Shown here: piece after piece, positions 8,232 to 16,936 of the stretch
How positions within the stretch are numbered: position 1 is the stretch's first letter
Layout of the letters: every line of letters begins with the position of its first letter
Assembly (NCBI RefSeq): GCF_036226365.1
Contig: NZ_CP108462.1
Coordinates: forward strand, 9,160,501-9,224,500
Source: Streptomyces sp. NBC_01262
GTDB lineage: Bacteria > Actinomycetota > Actinomycetes > Streptomycetales > Streptomycetaceae
Direction of reading: 5' to 3'
Length of the DNA stretch: 64,000 nucleotides
Program-made: the position numbers and the translations under genes
The notes under the pieces: generated by a model
The model's input: only the letters and a program-made list of their open reading frames with translations
The model's database searches: none
Told to the model about the DNA's origin: nothing

Positions 8232-8489
8232 ATGACGGAGCCCGAACACGCCACCATCACCGCGGAATTAACGGAGCTGCGCCGCAGCCTCGATGTCGGC
8301 TTCACCCGCATGGACGGCCGGTTCGCCCTGCTGGCGCACCGCGGCGAACACCTGGAGAAGGGCGTCGACGAACTCGAAACCCGCGTCAGCCACCTCGAAC
8401 ACGGCCGCTGGCCGCTCCCCAGCATCGCCGCGCTCACCGGCTTCTGCGCGCTCGCCGTCGCGCTCTGGCAGGCGCTGGGCAGTCACTGA
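8232..8489 (+). CDS. small coiled-coil protein with C-terminal membrane anchor
   Basis: An 85-residue protein with a polar N-terminal helix rich in heptad-like Leu/Val (ITAELTELRRSLDVGFTRMDGRF, GEHLEKGVDELETRVSHLEH, about 9-57), then a hydrophobic segment (SIAALTGFCALAVALWQALG, about 64-83). The layout resembles small haemolysin XhlA-type or other tail-anchored proteins; I cannot name a family. The ATG at 8232 is preferred over an upstream ATG at 8157. Its last seven bases overlap the 3' end of the convergent TVP38-like gene. Confidence 0.65.
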   Translation: MTEPEHATITAELTELRRSLDVGFTRMDGRFALLAHRGEHLEKGVDELETRVSHLEHGRWPLPSIAALTGFCALAVALWQALGSH

Positions 8490-9193
8490 CTACGCGGTCG
8501 GCGCCGTCGCCAGGCCACGCCCACGGCAGCCAGGCTCGTCACCGCGATGAAGCCCATGGCCAGCACAAACGCCGGGGACGTCGGGGACGAGGCGTGGCTG
8601 CCCGCGATGACGTACGCGGCCGTGTTCGGGACGCTGCCCAGGGCCGTGGCCAGCAGGAAGGGGCCCAGACGCATCTGCGAGACGGCCGCGCTGTAGTTGG
8701 CGGCGGCGAACGGGACCCCGGGGAACAGCCGCATCGCCAGCATGCTCCGGAAGCCGTGCCGGCTCAACTGCCGGTCCAGCGACAGCAGCACCCGCCCCCG
8801 CAGCAGCGGCCGCAGCGCGTCCCGCCCCAGCACCCGCCCCAGCCCGAACGACAGTCCGGCCCCCAGCACCGTGCCCGCCATCGCCGCCCACAGCCCCGCC
8901 TGCGACCCGAACAGCGCCCCGGCCGCCACGTTGAGCAGCGGCCTCGGCACGAACGCCACCGAGCACAGCCCGTACGCCGCCCCGAACAGCAGCACCGCCA
9001 TCGTCCCCGTCACCTGCGCCGGCCACCCGTGCGCCAGGAACCGCTGCGGCTCCCAGACCAGCACGGACGCCCCCGCGGCGGCCAGCAGCGCGACCAGCAC
9101 AGCCAGCCGGGCCCGCGGCGACAGCAGCGCACGCTTCGCCCGCACGGCGACGGGCACCGTGACGGGGACGGGAGGGGCAGCGGTATCGAGCAT
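8483..9193 (-). CDS. TVP38/TMEM64-family membrane protein
   Basis: From the ATG at 9193 this is a 236-residue multi-span membrane protein of the SNARE-associated (VTT) domain family. The VTT hallmark is visible as LNVAAGALFGSQAGLWAAMAGTVLGAGLSFGLGRVLGRD and MRLFPGVPFAAANYSAA, with a Arg-rich C-terminus. Relatives are DedA-type lipid transport or scramblase proteins. A TTG at 9253 would add 20 unconvincing residues. It converges on and overlaps the small coiled-coil gene by seven bases. The substrate is unknown. Confidence 0.88.
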   Translation of the reverse strand: MLDTAAPPVPVTVPVAVRAKRALLSPRARLAVLVALLAAAGASVLVWEPQRFLAHGWPAQVTGTMAVLLFGAAYGLCSVAFVPRPLLNVAAGALFGSQAGLWAAMAGTVLGAGLSFGLGRVLGRDALRPLLRGRVLLSLDRQLSRHGFRSMLAMRLFPGVPFAAANYSAAVSQMRLGPFLLATALGSVPNTAAYVIAGSHASSPTSPAFVLAMGFIAVTSLAAVGVAWRRRRPRSQ

Positions 9194-9307
9194 CCGCAGG
9201 AGCGTAGCCGAGGAGGCTGTCCGTCCGGTGTGCGTCCGGTGTCCTCCAGCCAAGCTGTTGCCGACCTGCTACGGGGCCGGGACCCGCTCCGCCCTTACGG
9301 TGTCCGC

Positions 9308-10015
9308 ATGGCCCCGACCCCGCCCGCCAGCGCCCTCGCCGACACCGTGCTGCCGCGCCTGACCCGCGCCTACGCGGCCGCCGCCGACCCGGAGCGGGCC
9401 GCCTCGGCGGCGGCGTACATGCGCGACGCCTTCCCCTTCCTCGGCATCATGACCCCCGCCCGCCGCAAGCTCTCCCGCGAGGTTCTGGCCGGCACGCCCC
9501 GGCCCGACCAGGCCGACTGCACGGCGATCGCCCTGCGCTGCTGGGCCCTGCCCGAGCGCGAATACCGCTACTTCGCCGTCGACTACCTGCGCCGCCACGT
9601 CGCCGGGAACTGCTCCGCCGGCTTCCTCCCCACCGTCCGCCACCTGATCACCACCGACTCCTGGTGGGACACCGTCGACCCCCTCGCCGCCCACGTCGTC
9701 GGCCCCCTGGTCGCCGCCGACCCCGCCCTCCCGGCCCTGATGGACCGCTGGATCGAGGACGACGACCTCTGGGCCGCCCGCACCGCCCTGCTCCACCAGC
9801 TCGCCTACAAGAGCGCCACCGACCCCGACCGGCTCTTCGGCTACTGCCTGCGGCAGGCCGCGCACCCCGACTTCTTCATCCGCAAAGCCATCGGCTGGGC
9901 GCTGCGGGAGTACGCGTACACCGATCCGGACGCGGTCTACGGGTTCGTGGAGTCGGCGCGGGACCGACTGTCGCCGCTGTCGGTGCGCGAGGCGCTGAAA
10001 CACGCGCCGCGCTGA
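9308..10015 (+). CDS. DNA alkylation repair protein, AlkD family
   Basis: The 235-residue product is a HEAT-repeat-like DNA glycosylase of the AlkC/AlkD group. Diagnostic stretches are AAAYMRDAFPFLGIMTPARRKL, LPEREYRYFAVDYLRRH, TDSWWDTVDPLAAHVVGPLV, and near the C-terminus FFIRKAIGWALREYAYTDPDAVYGFV. The WWDTVD and IRKAIGWALREY segments carry residues used to bind and excise positively charged N3- and N7-alkylpurines. It starts 114 bases from the divergent TVP38-like gene. Confidence 0.92.
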   Translation: MAPTPPASALADTVLPRLTRAYAAAADPERAASAAAYMRDAFPFLGIMTPARRKLSREVLAGTPRPDQADCTAIALRCWALPEREYRYFAVDYLRRHVAGNCSAGFLPTVRHLITTDSWWDTVDPLAAHVVGPLVAADPALPALMDRWIEDDDLWAARTALLHQLAYKSATDPDRLFGYCLRQAAHPDFFIRKAIGWALREYAYTDPDAVYGFVESARDRLSPLSVREALKHAPR

Positions 10016-10075
10016 AGACGCGCCGCGCTGAAAACCGTTCGACGGGACACGGGCCCGTGGCCGATCATCGTCCAC

Positions 10076-10168
10076 ATGTTCCGGTACGCCTTCCTCGCAG
10101 ATTCGTCCGCAGTCGCGGACGCGCTGAAGGCTGCCCTGGCCGCATTCTTCGACGGCGCCCGACGCTGA
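10076..10168 (+). CDS. possible 30-residue leader peptide upstream of tuf3
   Basis: An ATG at 10076 opens 30 codons (beginning MFRYAFLADSS and ending FFDGARR) that stop at 10166-10168. Ten of the 30 residues are alanine. No clear ribosome-binding site is visible. The stop codon lies at the base of a strong hairpin that separates this ORF from tuf3, as in attenuation leaders. It could equally be a chance ORF; conservation in other genomes would decide. Confidence 0.35.
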   Translation: MFRYAFLADSSAVADALKAALAAFFDGARR

Positions 10169-10209
10169 CCCTCCCCGGACATTCCGGCGGACCCCGCAGG
10201 GGGAGGGTC
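10167..10209 (+). terminator. hairpin between leader ORF and tuf3, possible attenuator
   Basis: GACCCTCCCC (10167-10176) pairs perfectly with GGGGAGGGTC (10200-10209). An alternative pairing of CGGACC (10188-10193) with GGTCCG (10210-10215) would use the first hairpin's loop and flank, so the two structures are mutually exclusive. This is compatible with terminator/antiterminator switching ahead of tuf3, but is only a structural reading. Confidence 0.45.
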
Positions 10210-10265
10210 GGTCCGGCCCAGGGGTCCCGCAGGGAATCTCGTAACGAGGTATCGAGGAAAGCAGC

Positions 10266-11434
<1,169 letters not shown>

Positions 11435-11438
<4 letters not shown>

Positions 11439-11468
11439 GGTCTGTCCGATCCGCCGGACAGGCCCTAG
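11435..11468. repeat. CTAG-tipped inverted repeat ending tuf3
   Basis: The left arm CTAGGGTCTGTCCG and right arm CGGACAGGCCCTAG match at 13 of 14 positions around a 6-base loop. The tuf3 stop codon TAG (11436-11438) is part of the left tip. The same CTAG-GGCCTGTCCGG motif recurs at 17754-17815, 19417 and 40652. Confidence 0.75.
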
Positions 11469-11474
11469 CTCTGT

Positions 11475-11506
11475 CAGCGGCCCCGCCTCAACAGGCGGGG
11501 CCGCTG
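11475..11506 (+). terminator. strong 13-bp hairpin downstream of tuf3
   Basis: CAGCGGCCCCGCC (11475-11487) is perfectly complementary to 11494-11506 with the 6-base loop TCAACA. It follows directly on the CTAG-tipped repeat, so tuf3 is ended by two tandem stem-loops just before the next gene starts at 11522. Confidence 0.8.
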
Positions 11507-11521
11507 CGCGACAATGGCCCG

Positions 11522-12376
11522 GTGGACCTCCCCGAGCCGATACCCGTCACCCGCACCGTCGACTTCGGCACGGCCAAGCTGCTGCCGGACCTCGACCGGC
11601 CCCGGGCGTGGCTGCTGACGGTGGACGGGGCGCCGCAGTCGTACGTGGACCTGGACGACCCGGCGTATCTGGAGTTCGAGTACACGCGCCGCCTCGCGCA
11701 CGCGCTGGACGCGGCCGGGCCGGCCGGGGCGCCGCTGGAGGCGGTGCACCTGGGCGGCGGGGCGCTGTCGCTGCCGCGCTATGTCGCGGCGACCCGGCCG
11801 GGATCGCGGCAGCAGGTGGTGGAGGGGGACCGGGGGCTGGCGGCGCTGGTGGCGGAGTATCTGCCGCTGGACGGCGCGGCGGACGGGATCGCGGTGCACA
11901 CGCTGGACGCCCGGGCATGGCTGGAGGCGGCGCCGGATGCGAGCGCGGATGTGCTGGTGGCGGATGTCTTCGGGGGAGCGCGGGTGCCGGCGCACCTGAC
12001 GTCGACGGAGTTCCTGCGGGAGGCCGGGCGGGTGGTGCGGCCGCAGGGGCTGTATCTGGCGAATCTGGCGGACGCCGCGCCGTTCGACTTCCTGCGCTCG
12101 CAGATCGCCACGGTGCGGGGCGTCTTCGGGCAGGTGTGCGTCATCGCGGAGCCGGGCGTGCTGCGCGGGCGGCGTTTCGGGAACACGGTGCTGGTGGCCG
12201 CCCGCGGCGAACTGCCGCTGTACCACCTGGCGCGCCGGGTGGCGGCGGACGCGTTCCCGGCGCGGGTGATGCACGGCAGCGCGCTGGAACGGTTCGCCGC
12301 CGGGGCGCGACCGGTCTACGACACGGCGGCGGTGCCGTCGCCCGAGCCGCCGGACGGCGCGTTCAGCGTGGGCTGA
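11522..12376 (+). CDS. spermidine synthase-like SAM-dependent protein
   Basis: The 284-residue protein (GTG start) has the spermidine-synthase-like Rossmann pattern: LEFEYTRRLAHALDAA, the glycine motif AVHLGGGALSLPRYVAATRPG, an acidic strand end QQVVEGDRGL, and DVLVADVFGGARVPAHLTSTEFLREAGRVVRPQGLYLANLAD. Known members use (decarboxylated) S-adenosylmethionine; many actinobacterial homologues are of unknown substrate and are only loosely related to true SpeE. Its 3' end overlaps the convergent MFS gene by 61 bases. Confidence 0.82.
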   Translation: MDLPEPIPVTRTVDFGTAKLLPDLDRPRAWLLTVDGAPQSYVDLDDPAYLEFEYTRRLAHALDAAGPAGAPLEAVHLGGGALSLPRYVAATRPGSRQQVVEGDRGLAALVAEYLPLDGAADGIAVHTLDARAWLEAAPDASADVLVADVFGGARVPAHLTSTEFLREAGRVVRPQGLYLANLADAAPFDFLRSQIATVRGVFGQVCVIAEPGVLRGRRFGNTVLVAARGELPLYHLARRVAADAFPARVMHGSALERFAAGARPVYDTAAVPSPEPPDGAFSVG

Positions 12377-13626
12377 GGGACGGCGCGGGGCGCCTTCGTA
12401 CGCGTGAGCCCGCGTACCTCCGGGACGAACAGGACGGCGCCCGTCAGCAGGACCGTCAGTCCCGCGCAACCCAGCAGGGCGTACGAGACACCGAAGGCGT
12501 CGGCGGCGGGGCCGGCCAGCGCGGTGCCGACGGGGACGAGGGAGACGGAGCCGAGGATGTCGTAGGCGACGACGCGGGAGAGCTTGTCCTCCGGGATCTC
12601 CTGGTGCAGGGCGAGCATCCAGGTGACCCCGAAGACCTCCATGGCCACGCCCTCGGCCAGCATCACGGCGATGACCAGCCATGCCGGTGCGGCGGCCGCG
12701 AGGGCGACCAGCGGGACGACCTGGGGGAAGATGCACAGGGTGCCGGCCAGCAGGATCCGGCGGGGCCGCCAGCGCAGCATCAGGAAGCCGCCGGCGACCG
12801 TGCCGAGCCCGGAGGCGGCCAGGGCGATGCCCCAGGGACCGGCGCCGCCGAGGTGCGCGTCGGCGACGAGCGGACCGTAGACCGCCAGGGAGGCGGCGGT
12901 GACCGCGTTGACCACCGAGAACTGCACCACGATGGTCCAGAGCCAGCGCCGCGACGCGAACTCCCGCCATCCGTCGCGCAGATCGCGCAGCAGGCCGCCG
13001 CCCCGCTCGGGACGGGGCAGGTCGCCGATGCGCAGGAAGGCCCGCAGCAGCGCGGCCAGCGCGAAGGACGCCGCGTCGAGGGCGAGGACCCAGCCGGGCC
13101 CGAACGCGGCGATGAGGCCTCCGGCCAGACCGGCGCCGCCGATGTTGGCGCCGTTCACCCCCATCCGGTAGACGGTGAAGGCGCGGCCTGCGTGCTCGCG
13201 CTCCACCGTCGCCATGACCATGCCCTCATTGGCGGGGTAGAAGAACGCCTGCGCGGTGCCGCCGACGGCCGACAGCGCCGCCATCTGCCAGACGGCCCCG
13301 GACCCGGAGAGCACCAGGGCGGCGAAGGCCGCCTGTGAGGCGGCGTTGAGAAGGTTGGCGCCGACCATGACGCGGTGCCGCGGCAGCCGGTCGGCGAGCG
13401 CGCCGCCGATGAGCAGGAAGACCACGAGCGGCAGCGTCCGGGCCGCCGCGACGAGCCCGATGTCCGTTCCGCTGCCGCCCGCCTGCAGGACGGCGAAGGC
13501 GGAGGCGATGGTCACGCCCGAGTTGCCGAGGCCGGAGATGAGGGCCGAGGCGGTCAGCAGCTGGAAGTTCCGCCCCGCCCATGCGGGCAGGCGCGGGCGG
13601 GGGGAGGGTGCGGGGCGGGAGGTCAC
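12316..13626 (-). CDS. MFS transporter, enterobactin exporter (EntS)-like
   Basis: From a GTG at 13626 the product has 436 residues with about 12 hydrophobic segments. Typical MFS_3 features are WAGRNFQLLTASALISGLGNSG in TM1, the loop GGALADRLPRHRVMVGANLLNA, and ALHQEIPEDKLSRVVAYDILGSVSLVPVG, which is characteristic of this exporter group. The proposed activity is efflux of small molecules or siderophores. The C-terminal tail (TKAPRAVPQPTLNAPSGGSGDG) is encoded opposite the end of the spermidine-synthase-like gene. The start is not certain; no strong ribosome site is seen. Confidence 0.88.
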   Translation of the reverse strand: MTSRPAPSPRPRLPAWAGRNFQLLTASALISGLGNSGVTIASAFAVLQAGGSGTDIGLVAAARTLPLVVFLLIGGALADRLPRHRVMVGANLLNAASQAAFAALVLSGSGAVWQMAALSAVGGTAQAFFYPANEGMVMATVEREHAGRAFTVYRMGVNGANIGGAGLAGGLIAAFGPGWVLALDAASFALAALLRAFLRIGDLPRPERGGGLLRDLRDGWREFASRRWLWTIVVQFSVVNAVTAASLAVYGPLVADAHLGGAGPWGIALAASGLGTVAGGFLMLRWRPRRILLAGTLCIFPQVVPLVALAAAAPAWLVIAVMLAEGVAMEVFGVTWMLALHQEIPEDKLSRVVAYDILGSVSLVPVGTALAGPAADAFGVSYALLGCAGLTVLLTGAVLFVPEVRGLTRTKAPRAVPQPTLNAPSGGSGDGTAAVS

Positions 13627-13746
13627 CGGGTGGACTATGGCGGTGTGCGGGTGCGAATGCCAAGCGACTTTCCGGGCGGGTGACGGCCCTTCGCACGGCC
13701 CTTCGCACAGCCCCCACTCGTTATTACTTGCTGGTAACATGCGGGC

Positions 13747-14199
13747 ATGTCCAAGACACTGCCTTCGACGGGCGAAGCGATGGCGGCCACCGTGCCCATG
13801 GTCCGCACCCTCAATCTGGAGTTCGGCGAGACCACCGCCGAGCGTGCGGTGGTCCGGCTGCCCGACCAGCCCGACTTCCACAACCACGTCGGCGGGCCCC
13901 ACGCCGGCGCCATGTTCACCCTCGCCGAGTCCGCCAGCGGCGCCATCGTCCTCAGCGCCTTCGGCGACCAACTGTCGCGCGCCGTACCGCTCGCCGTGAA
14001 GGCCGAGATCGGGTACCGCAAGCTCGCCATGGGCCCGGTCACCGCCACCGCCGAGCTGGGCCGCCCGGTCGCGGAGGTCGTCGCGGAGCTGGACGCGGGG
14101 GAGCGCCCCGAGTTCCCCGTCAATGTGACGATCACGCGCGAGGACGGTGCCGTCACCGGCGAGATGATCATCGTCTGGACGCTGCGTCCCAACTCCTGA
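13747..14199 (+). CDS. hotdog-fold thioesterase-like protein (DUF4442/PaaI type)
   Basis: A 150-residue protein with a hotdog pattern: the strand VRLPDQPDFHNHVGGPHAGAMFTLAESASGAIVLSAF has the conserved His-Gly-(x)-Met-Phe-Ala/Thr region of PaaI/DUF4442 thioesterases, followed by strands AVKAEIGYRKLAMGPVTATAEL and FPVNVTITREDGAVTGEMIIVWTLR. It probably hydrolyses an acyl-CoA thioester. It is transcribed toward a DedA gene 44 bases downstream, so the two may be co-expressed. The substrate is unknown. Confidence 0.85.
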   Translation: MSKTLPSTGEAMAATVPMVRTLNLEFGETTAERAVVRLPDQPDFHNHVGGPHAGAMFTLAESASGAIVLSAFGDQLSRAVPLAVKAEIGYRKLAMGPVTATAELGRPVAEVVAELDAGERPEFPVNVTITREDGAVTGEMIIVWTLRPNS

Positions 14200-14243
14200 G
14201 CTAGGCTGCCGTAACACCCAGCGCCTTCGGGGAGGAAGCGGCC

Positions 14244-14912
14244 TTGCACGTCCAGGAGTGGCTAGGGACCATCCCGCCGATCAGCGTCTATCTGCTGGTC
14301 GGGCTGGTGATCGGCGTGGAGAGCCTCGGTATCCCGCTGCCCGGTGAGATCATCCTGGTCAGCTCGGCCCTGCTGTCCTCCCAGGGGCACGTCAACCCCT
14401 GGATCGTCGGCGCCTGCGCCACCGCCGGGGCGATCGTCGGCGACTCCATCGGCTACGCGATCGGGCGCCGCGGCGGGCGGCCACTGCTCGAAAAGCTCGG
14501 CCGCCGCTTCCCCAAGCACTTCTCCGCCGGCCATGTCGCCACCGCCGAGGCCTCCTTCGAGCGCTGGGGCATGTGGGCGGTGTTCTTCGGCCGCTTCGTC
14601 GCGCTGCTGCGGATCTTCGCCGGACCGCTGGCGGGCGTGCTGCGGATGCCGTACTGGAAGTTCCTCATCGCCAATGTGCTCGGCGGCATCGGCTGGGCCG
14701 GCGGCACCACGGCGGTCATCTACTACGTCGGCGTGGTGGCCGAGCCCTGGCTCAAGCGCTTCTCCTGGCTCGGCCTGCTCATCGCCGTGCTGTTCGGCGC
14801 CGGGTCCTTCCTGCTCGTACGCCGCCGGGCGAAGGCCGCCATGCGGTCTGGGGCCGGGGCCGGAGCCGAGTCCGAGTCCGACTCCGAGCCCGCGGCGGCC
14901 ACGGCCGACTGA
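14244..14912 (+). CDS. DedA-family membrane protein
   Basis: The 222-residue product (TTG start) is a DedA protein: VGLVIGVESLGIPLPGEIILVSSALLSSQG, the G-x-x-x-GDSIGYAIGRRGG loop, and FFGRFVALLRIFAGPLAGVLRMPYWKFLIANVLGGIGWA with the conserved R-x-P-like arginine segment. DedA proteins are implicated in undecaprenyl-phosphate or phospholipid flipping and membrane homeostasis. The C-terminus is polar with Glu/Ser/Asp repeats. It ends five bases from the convergent gamma-carbonic-anhydrase-like gene. Confidence 0.92.
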   Translation: MHVQEWLGTIPPISVYLLVGLVIGVESLGIPLPGEIILVSSALLSSQGHVNPWIVGACATAGAIVGDSIGYAIGRRGGRPLLEKLGRRFPKHFSAGHVATAEASFERWGMWAVFFGRFVALLRIFAGPLAGVLRMPYWKFLIANVLGGIGWAGGTTAVIYYVGVVAEPWLKRFSWLGLLIAVLFGAGSFLLVRRRAKAAMRSGAGAGAESESDSEPAAATAD

Positions 14913-14916
14913 AGGC

Positions 14917-15480
14917 TCAGGCCTCCAGTTCCTGGCCGTCCGCGAAGGCATCGCGGTGCGCCATCGCCAGCAGCACGTAGTGGTCGGCGTTGAGCCGGAT
15001 CACGTCCCGCTCCTCGGTGGTCAGTTCGCGCCGCACCTTGGCCGGCATCCCGGCCACCAGGGACCCCGGGGGCACCCGCATGCCCTGCGGGACCAGGGCG
15101 TTGGCGGCGATGAGGGAGCCCGTGCCGATGTGGGCGCCGTTGAGGACGGTGGAGCCCATGCCGACCAGGACGTCGTCCTCGATCACGCAGCCGTGCAGGA
15201 CCGCGTTGTGGCCGACGGTGACCCGCTCGCCGAGGACCACGGGGAAGCCGAGGTCGGCGTGCACGCTGCAGTTGTCCTGGACGTTGCTGCCCGCGCCGAG
15301 GGTGATGGACTCGCAGTCGCCGCGCAGCACCGCGTGATACCAGACGCTCGATCCGGCCGCCATCCGCACATTGCCCAGGACCACCGAGGTCGGCGCGGTG
15401 TACGCCTCCGGATCCAGCTCCGGCCGGTGTCCCGCCACGCCCGCCACCAGTGCGCCCGCCCGCTCGCCCATGCCGCCCAT
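14917..15480 (-). CDS. gamma-carbonic anhydrase-like hexapeptide protein
   Basis: The 187-residue protein is a left-handed beta-helix with hexapeptide repeats (VVLGNVRMAAGSSVWYHAVLRGDCESITLGAGSNVQDNCSVHAD). Three histidines that bind metal in gamma-class carbonic anhydrases are present (SVHAD, TVGHNAVLHGC). Proteins of this YrdA/PaaY type are often labelled carbonic anhydrase or acyltransferase without proof. The ATG at 15480 gives MGGMGERAG; an ATG at 15471 is an alternative. It diverges from a second hexapeptide-repeat gene. Confidence 0.88.
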   Translation of the reverse strand: MGGMGERAGALVAGVAGHRPELDPEAYTAPTSVVLGNVRMAAGSSVWYHAVLRGDCESITLGAGSNVQDNCSVHADLGFPVVLGERVTVGHNAVLHGCVIEDDVLVGMGSTVLNGAHIGTGSLIAANALVPQGMRVPPGSLVAGMPAKVRRELTTEERDVIRLNADHYVLLAMAHRDAFADGQELEA

Positions 15481-15505
15481 GAGGTTCCCGCCTCGCTCTC
15501 GTCGC

Positions 15506-15531
15506 CTACGGTGTGCCGTGGAGCACCGTAG
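15506..15531. promoter_or_regulatory. palindrome in the divergent promoter of two beta-helix genes
   Basis: CTACGGTG (15506-15513) and CACCGTAG (15524-15531) form a perfect 8-base inverted repeat with a 10-base spacer, 26 bases from the start of the gamma-CA-like gene and 73 from the acyltransferase gene. It could be a shared operator. No regulator is adjacent. Confidence 0.35.
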
Positions 15532-15603
15532 CGTCGCTGCCGTGGTCATCGGGCGGCGGGTGCGGCTCGGCCGGGTGGTACGGCTGGGCGGTACGGTGAA
15601 CAT

Positions 15604-16368
15604 GTGCCGAAAAACGAGAACCTGTTCTCTTCCCTTGGGGCCTGGCGTCGCCGCACCGCCTCCCGCGCTGTCCACCTCGGGTGGCGCTGGGTGCAGTCCG
15701 CCGGCGCCGTGACCGCCGAGCGCCCCGGACCGCTGCGCTTCGGCCGAATAGGCACCGGCACCCGGCTCGCCTTTCCCCAGGGCACCGTCTTCGGCGAGCC
15801 CTGGATCCACCTGGGCGACCACTGCATCATCGGCGAGCAGGTCACCCTCACCGCCGGCATGATGCCCGGCCTCGACCTCGGCCCCGACCCGGTGCTGCGG
15901 CTCGGCAACGGTGTCGTCCTGGGCCGCGGCAGCCATGTGATCGCCTCGCAGCCGGTCGTCTTCGGCGACGACGTCTTCTGCGGCCCCTATGTCTACGTCA
16001 CCAGCGACAACCACTCCTACGACGACCCCGACCAGCCCGTCGGCCGCCAGTGGCCGCGCTCCGCCCCCGTCGAGATCGGCTCCGGAAGCTGGCTCGGCGC
16101 CGGCGCGGTGATCCTCCCCGGCGCCCGGCTCGGCCGCAACGTCGTGGTCGCGGCCGGCGCCGTCGTACGGGGCGAGATCCCCGACCACTGCGTCGTCGCC
16201 GGCGCCCCCGCCCGCGTCGTACGCCGCTGGGACCCCGTCGCCGGCTGGCAGCCGCCGCTGCGCACGCCCCCGCCGGTGCCGATCCCCGACGGGGCGACGG
16301 CGCAGCAGCTCATCGCGCTCGCGGCCGCTCTGGAATCGGATGCGGAAGGCGCGGAGTCACTGGGCTAG
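15604..16368 (+). CDS. acyltransferase with hexapeptide (left-handed beta-helix) repeats
   Basis: A 254-residue protein from a GTG at 15604. The coil runs from LGDHCIIGEQVTLTAGMM to SAPVEIGSGSWLGAGAVILPGARLGRNVVVAAGAVVRGEIPDHCVVAGAPARVVRRW, the usual end of maltose/galactoside-O-acetyltransferase-like enzymes, and contains the SDNHSYDDP loop with the catalytic-type His. The acceptor is unknown; a sugar or cell-envelope component is usual. The next gene starts 10 bases downstream. Confidence 0.88.
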   Translation: MPKNENLFSSLGAWRRRTASRAVHLGWRWVQSAGAVTAERPGPLRFGRIGTGTRLAFPQGTVFGEPWIHLGDHCIIGEQVTLTAGMMPGLDLGPDPVLRLGNGVVLGRGSHVIASQPVVFGDDVFCGPYVYVTSDNHSYDDPDQPVGRQWPRSAPVEIGSGSWLGAGAVILPGARLGRNVVVAAGAVVRGEIPDHCVVAGAPARVVRRWDPVAGWQPPLRTPPPVPIPDGATAQQLIALAAALESDAEGAESLG

Positions 16369-16378
16369 CGTGCTCCAT

Positions 16379-16936
16379 ATGACCGCGCCCATAGGAAACT
16401 TCGACGAGGCCCGCCCCGCGGCGGACGTCCTCGAACTGCTCGCCCCGCCCGTCGCCGCCGCGCTCGCCGCCTGGCAGGGCGAGGTGCCGGCCGAGCAGCT
16501 GATCCATGTCGACAGCGATCCCGACAAGGCCGACACGGCGGTCTGGGCCGAGACCTACGGCGTGACGATGGAGCAGTCCGCCAACTGCGTGGTCGTCGCG
16601 GGCAAGCGCGGCCAGGACGTCACCCTCGCCGCCTGCGTCGTGCTCGCCACCACCCGCGCCGATGTCAATGGCCTGGTCCGCCGCCACCTCGGCGCCCGCA
16701 AGGCCTCCTTCGCCCCGATGGACACGGCGGTGGGCGAGTCCGGCATGGAGTACGGCGGCATCACGCCCATCGGTCTGCCGCCCGGCTGGCCGCTGCTCAT
16801 CGACGCGGCTGTCGCCGACTCCCCGTACGTCGTCATCGGCAGCGGCCGACGGCGCGGCAAGCTCCTCGTCCCCGGCAAGGCCCTGGCCGGGCTGCCCGGC
16901 GCCGTCGTCCTCGAAGGCCTGGGCGTGGCCGTATGA
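16379..16936 (+). CDS. YbaK/ProX-type aminoacyl-tRNA deacylase-like protein
   Basis: The 185-residue protein has YbaK-domain features (HVDSDPDKADTAVWAETYGVTMEQSANCVVVAGKRGQDVTLAACVVLATTRADVNGLVRRHLGARKASFAPMDTAV), including GMEYGGITPIGLP, which matches the signature of trans-editing factors that clear mischarged tRNAs. The ATG at 16379 is chosen on homology. It ends with an ATGA overlap of four bases with the next gene, so the two are translationally coupled. Confidence 0.88.
   Translation: MTAPIGNFDEARPAADVLELLAPPVAAALAAWQGEVPAEQLIHVDSDPDKADTAVWAETYGVTMEQSANCVVVAGKRGQDVTLAACVVLATTRADVNGLVRRHLGARKASFAPMDTAVGESGMEYGGITPIGLPPGWPLLIDAAVADSPYVVIGSGRRRGKLLVPGKALAGLPGAVVLEGLGVAV

Noticed and set aside
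6361..8235. A 624-codon plus-strand frame over the TPR regulator
   Set aside because: Antisense to a gene with a recognisable HTH-TPR protein and composed of arginine/glycine/valine-rich non-homologous sequence.
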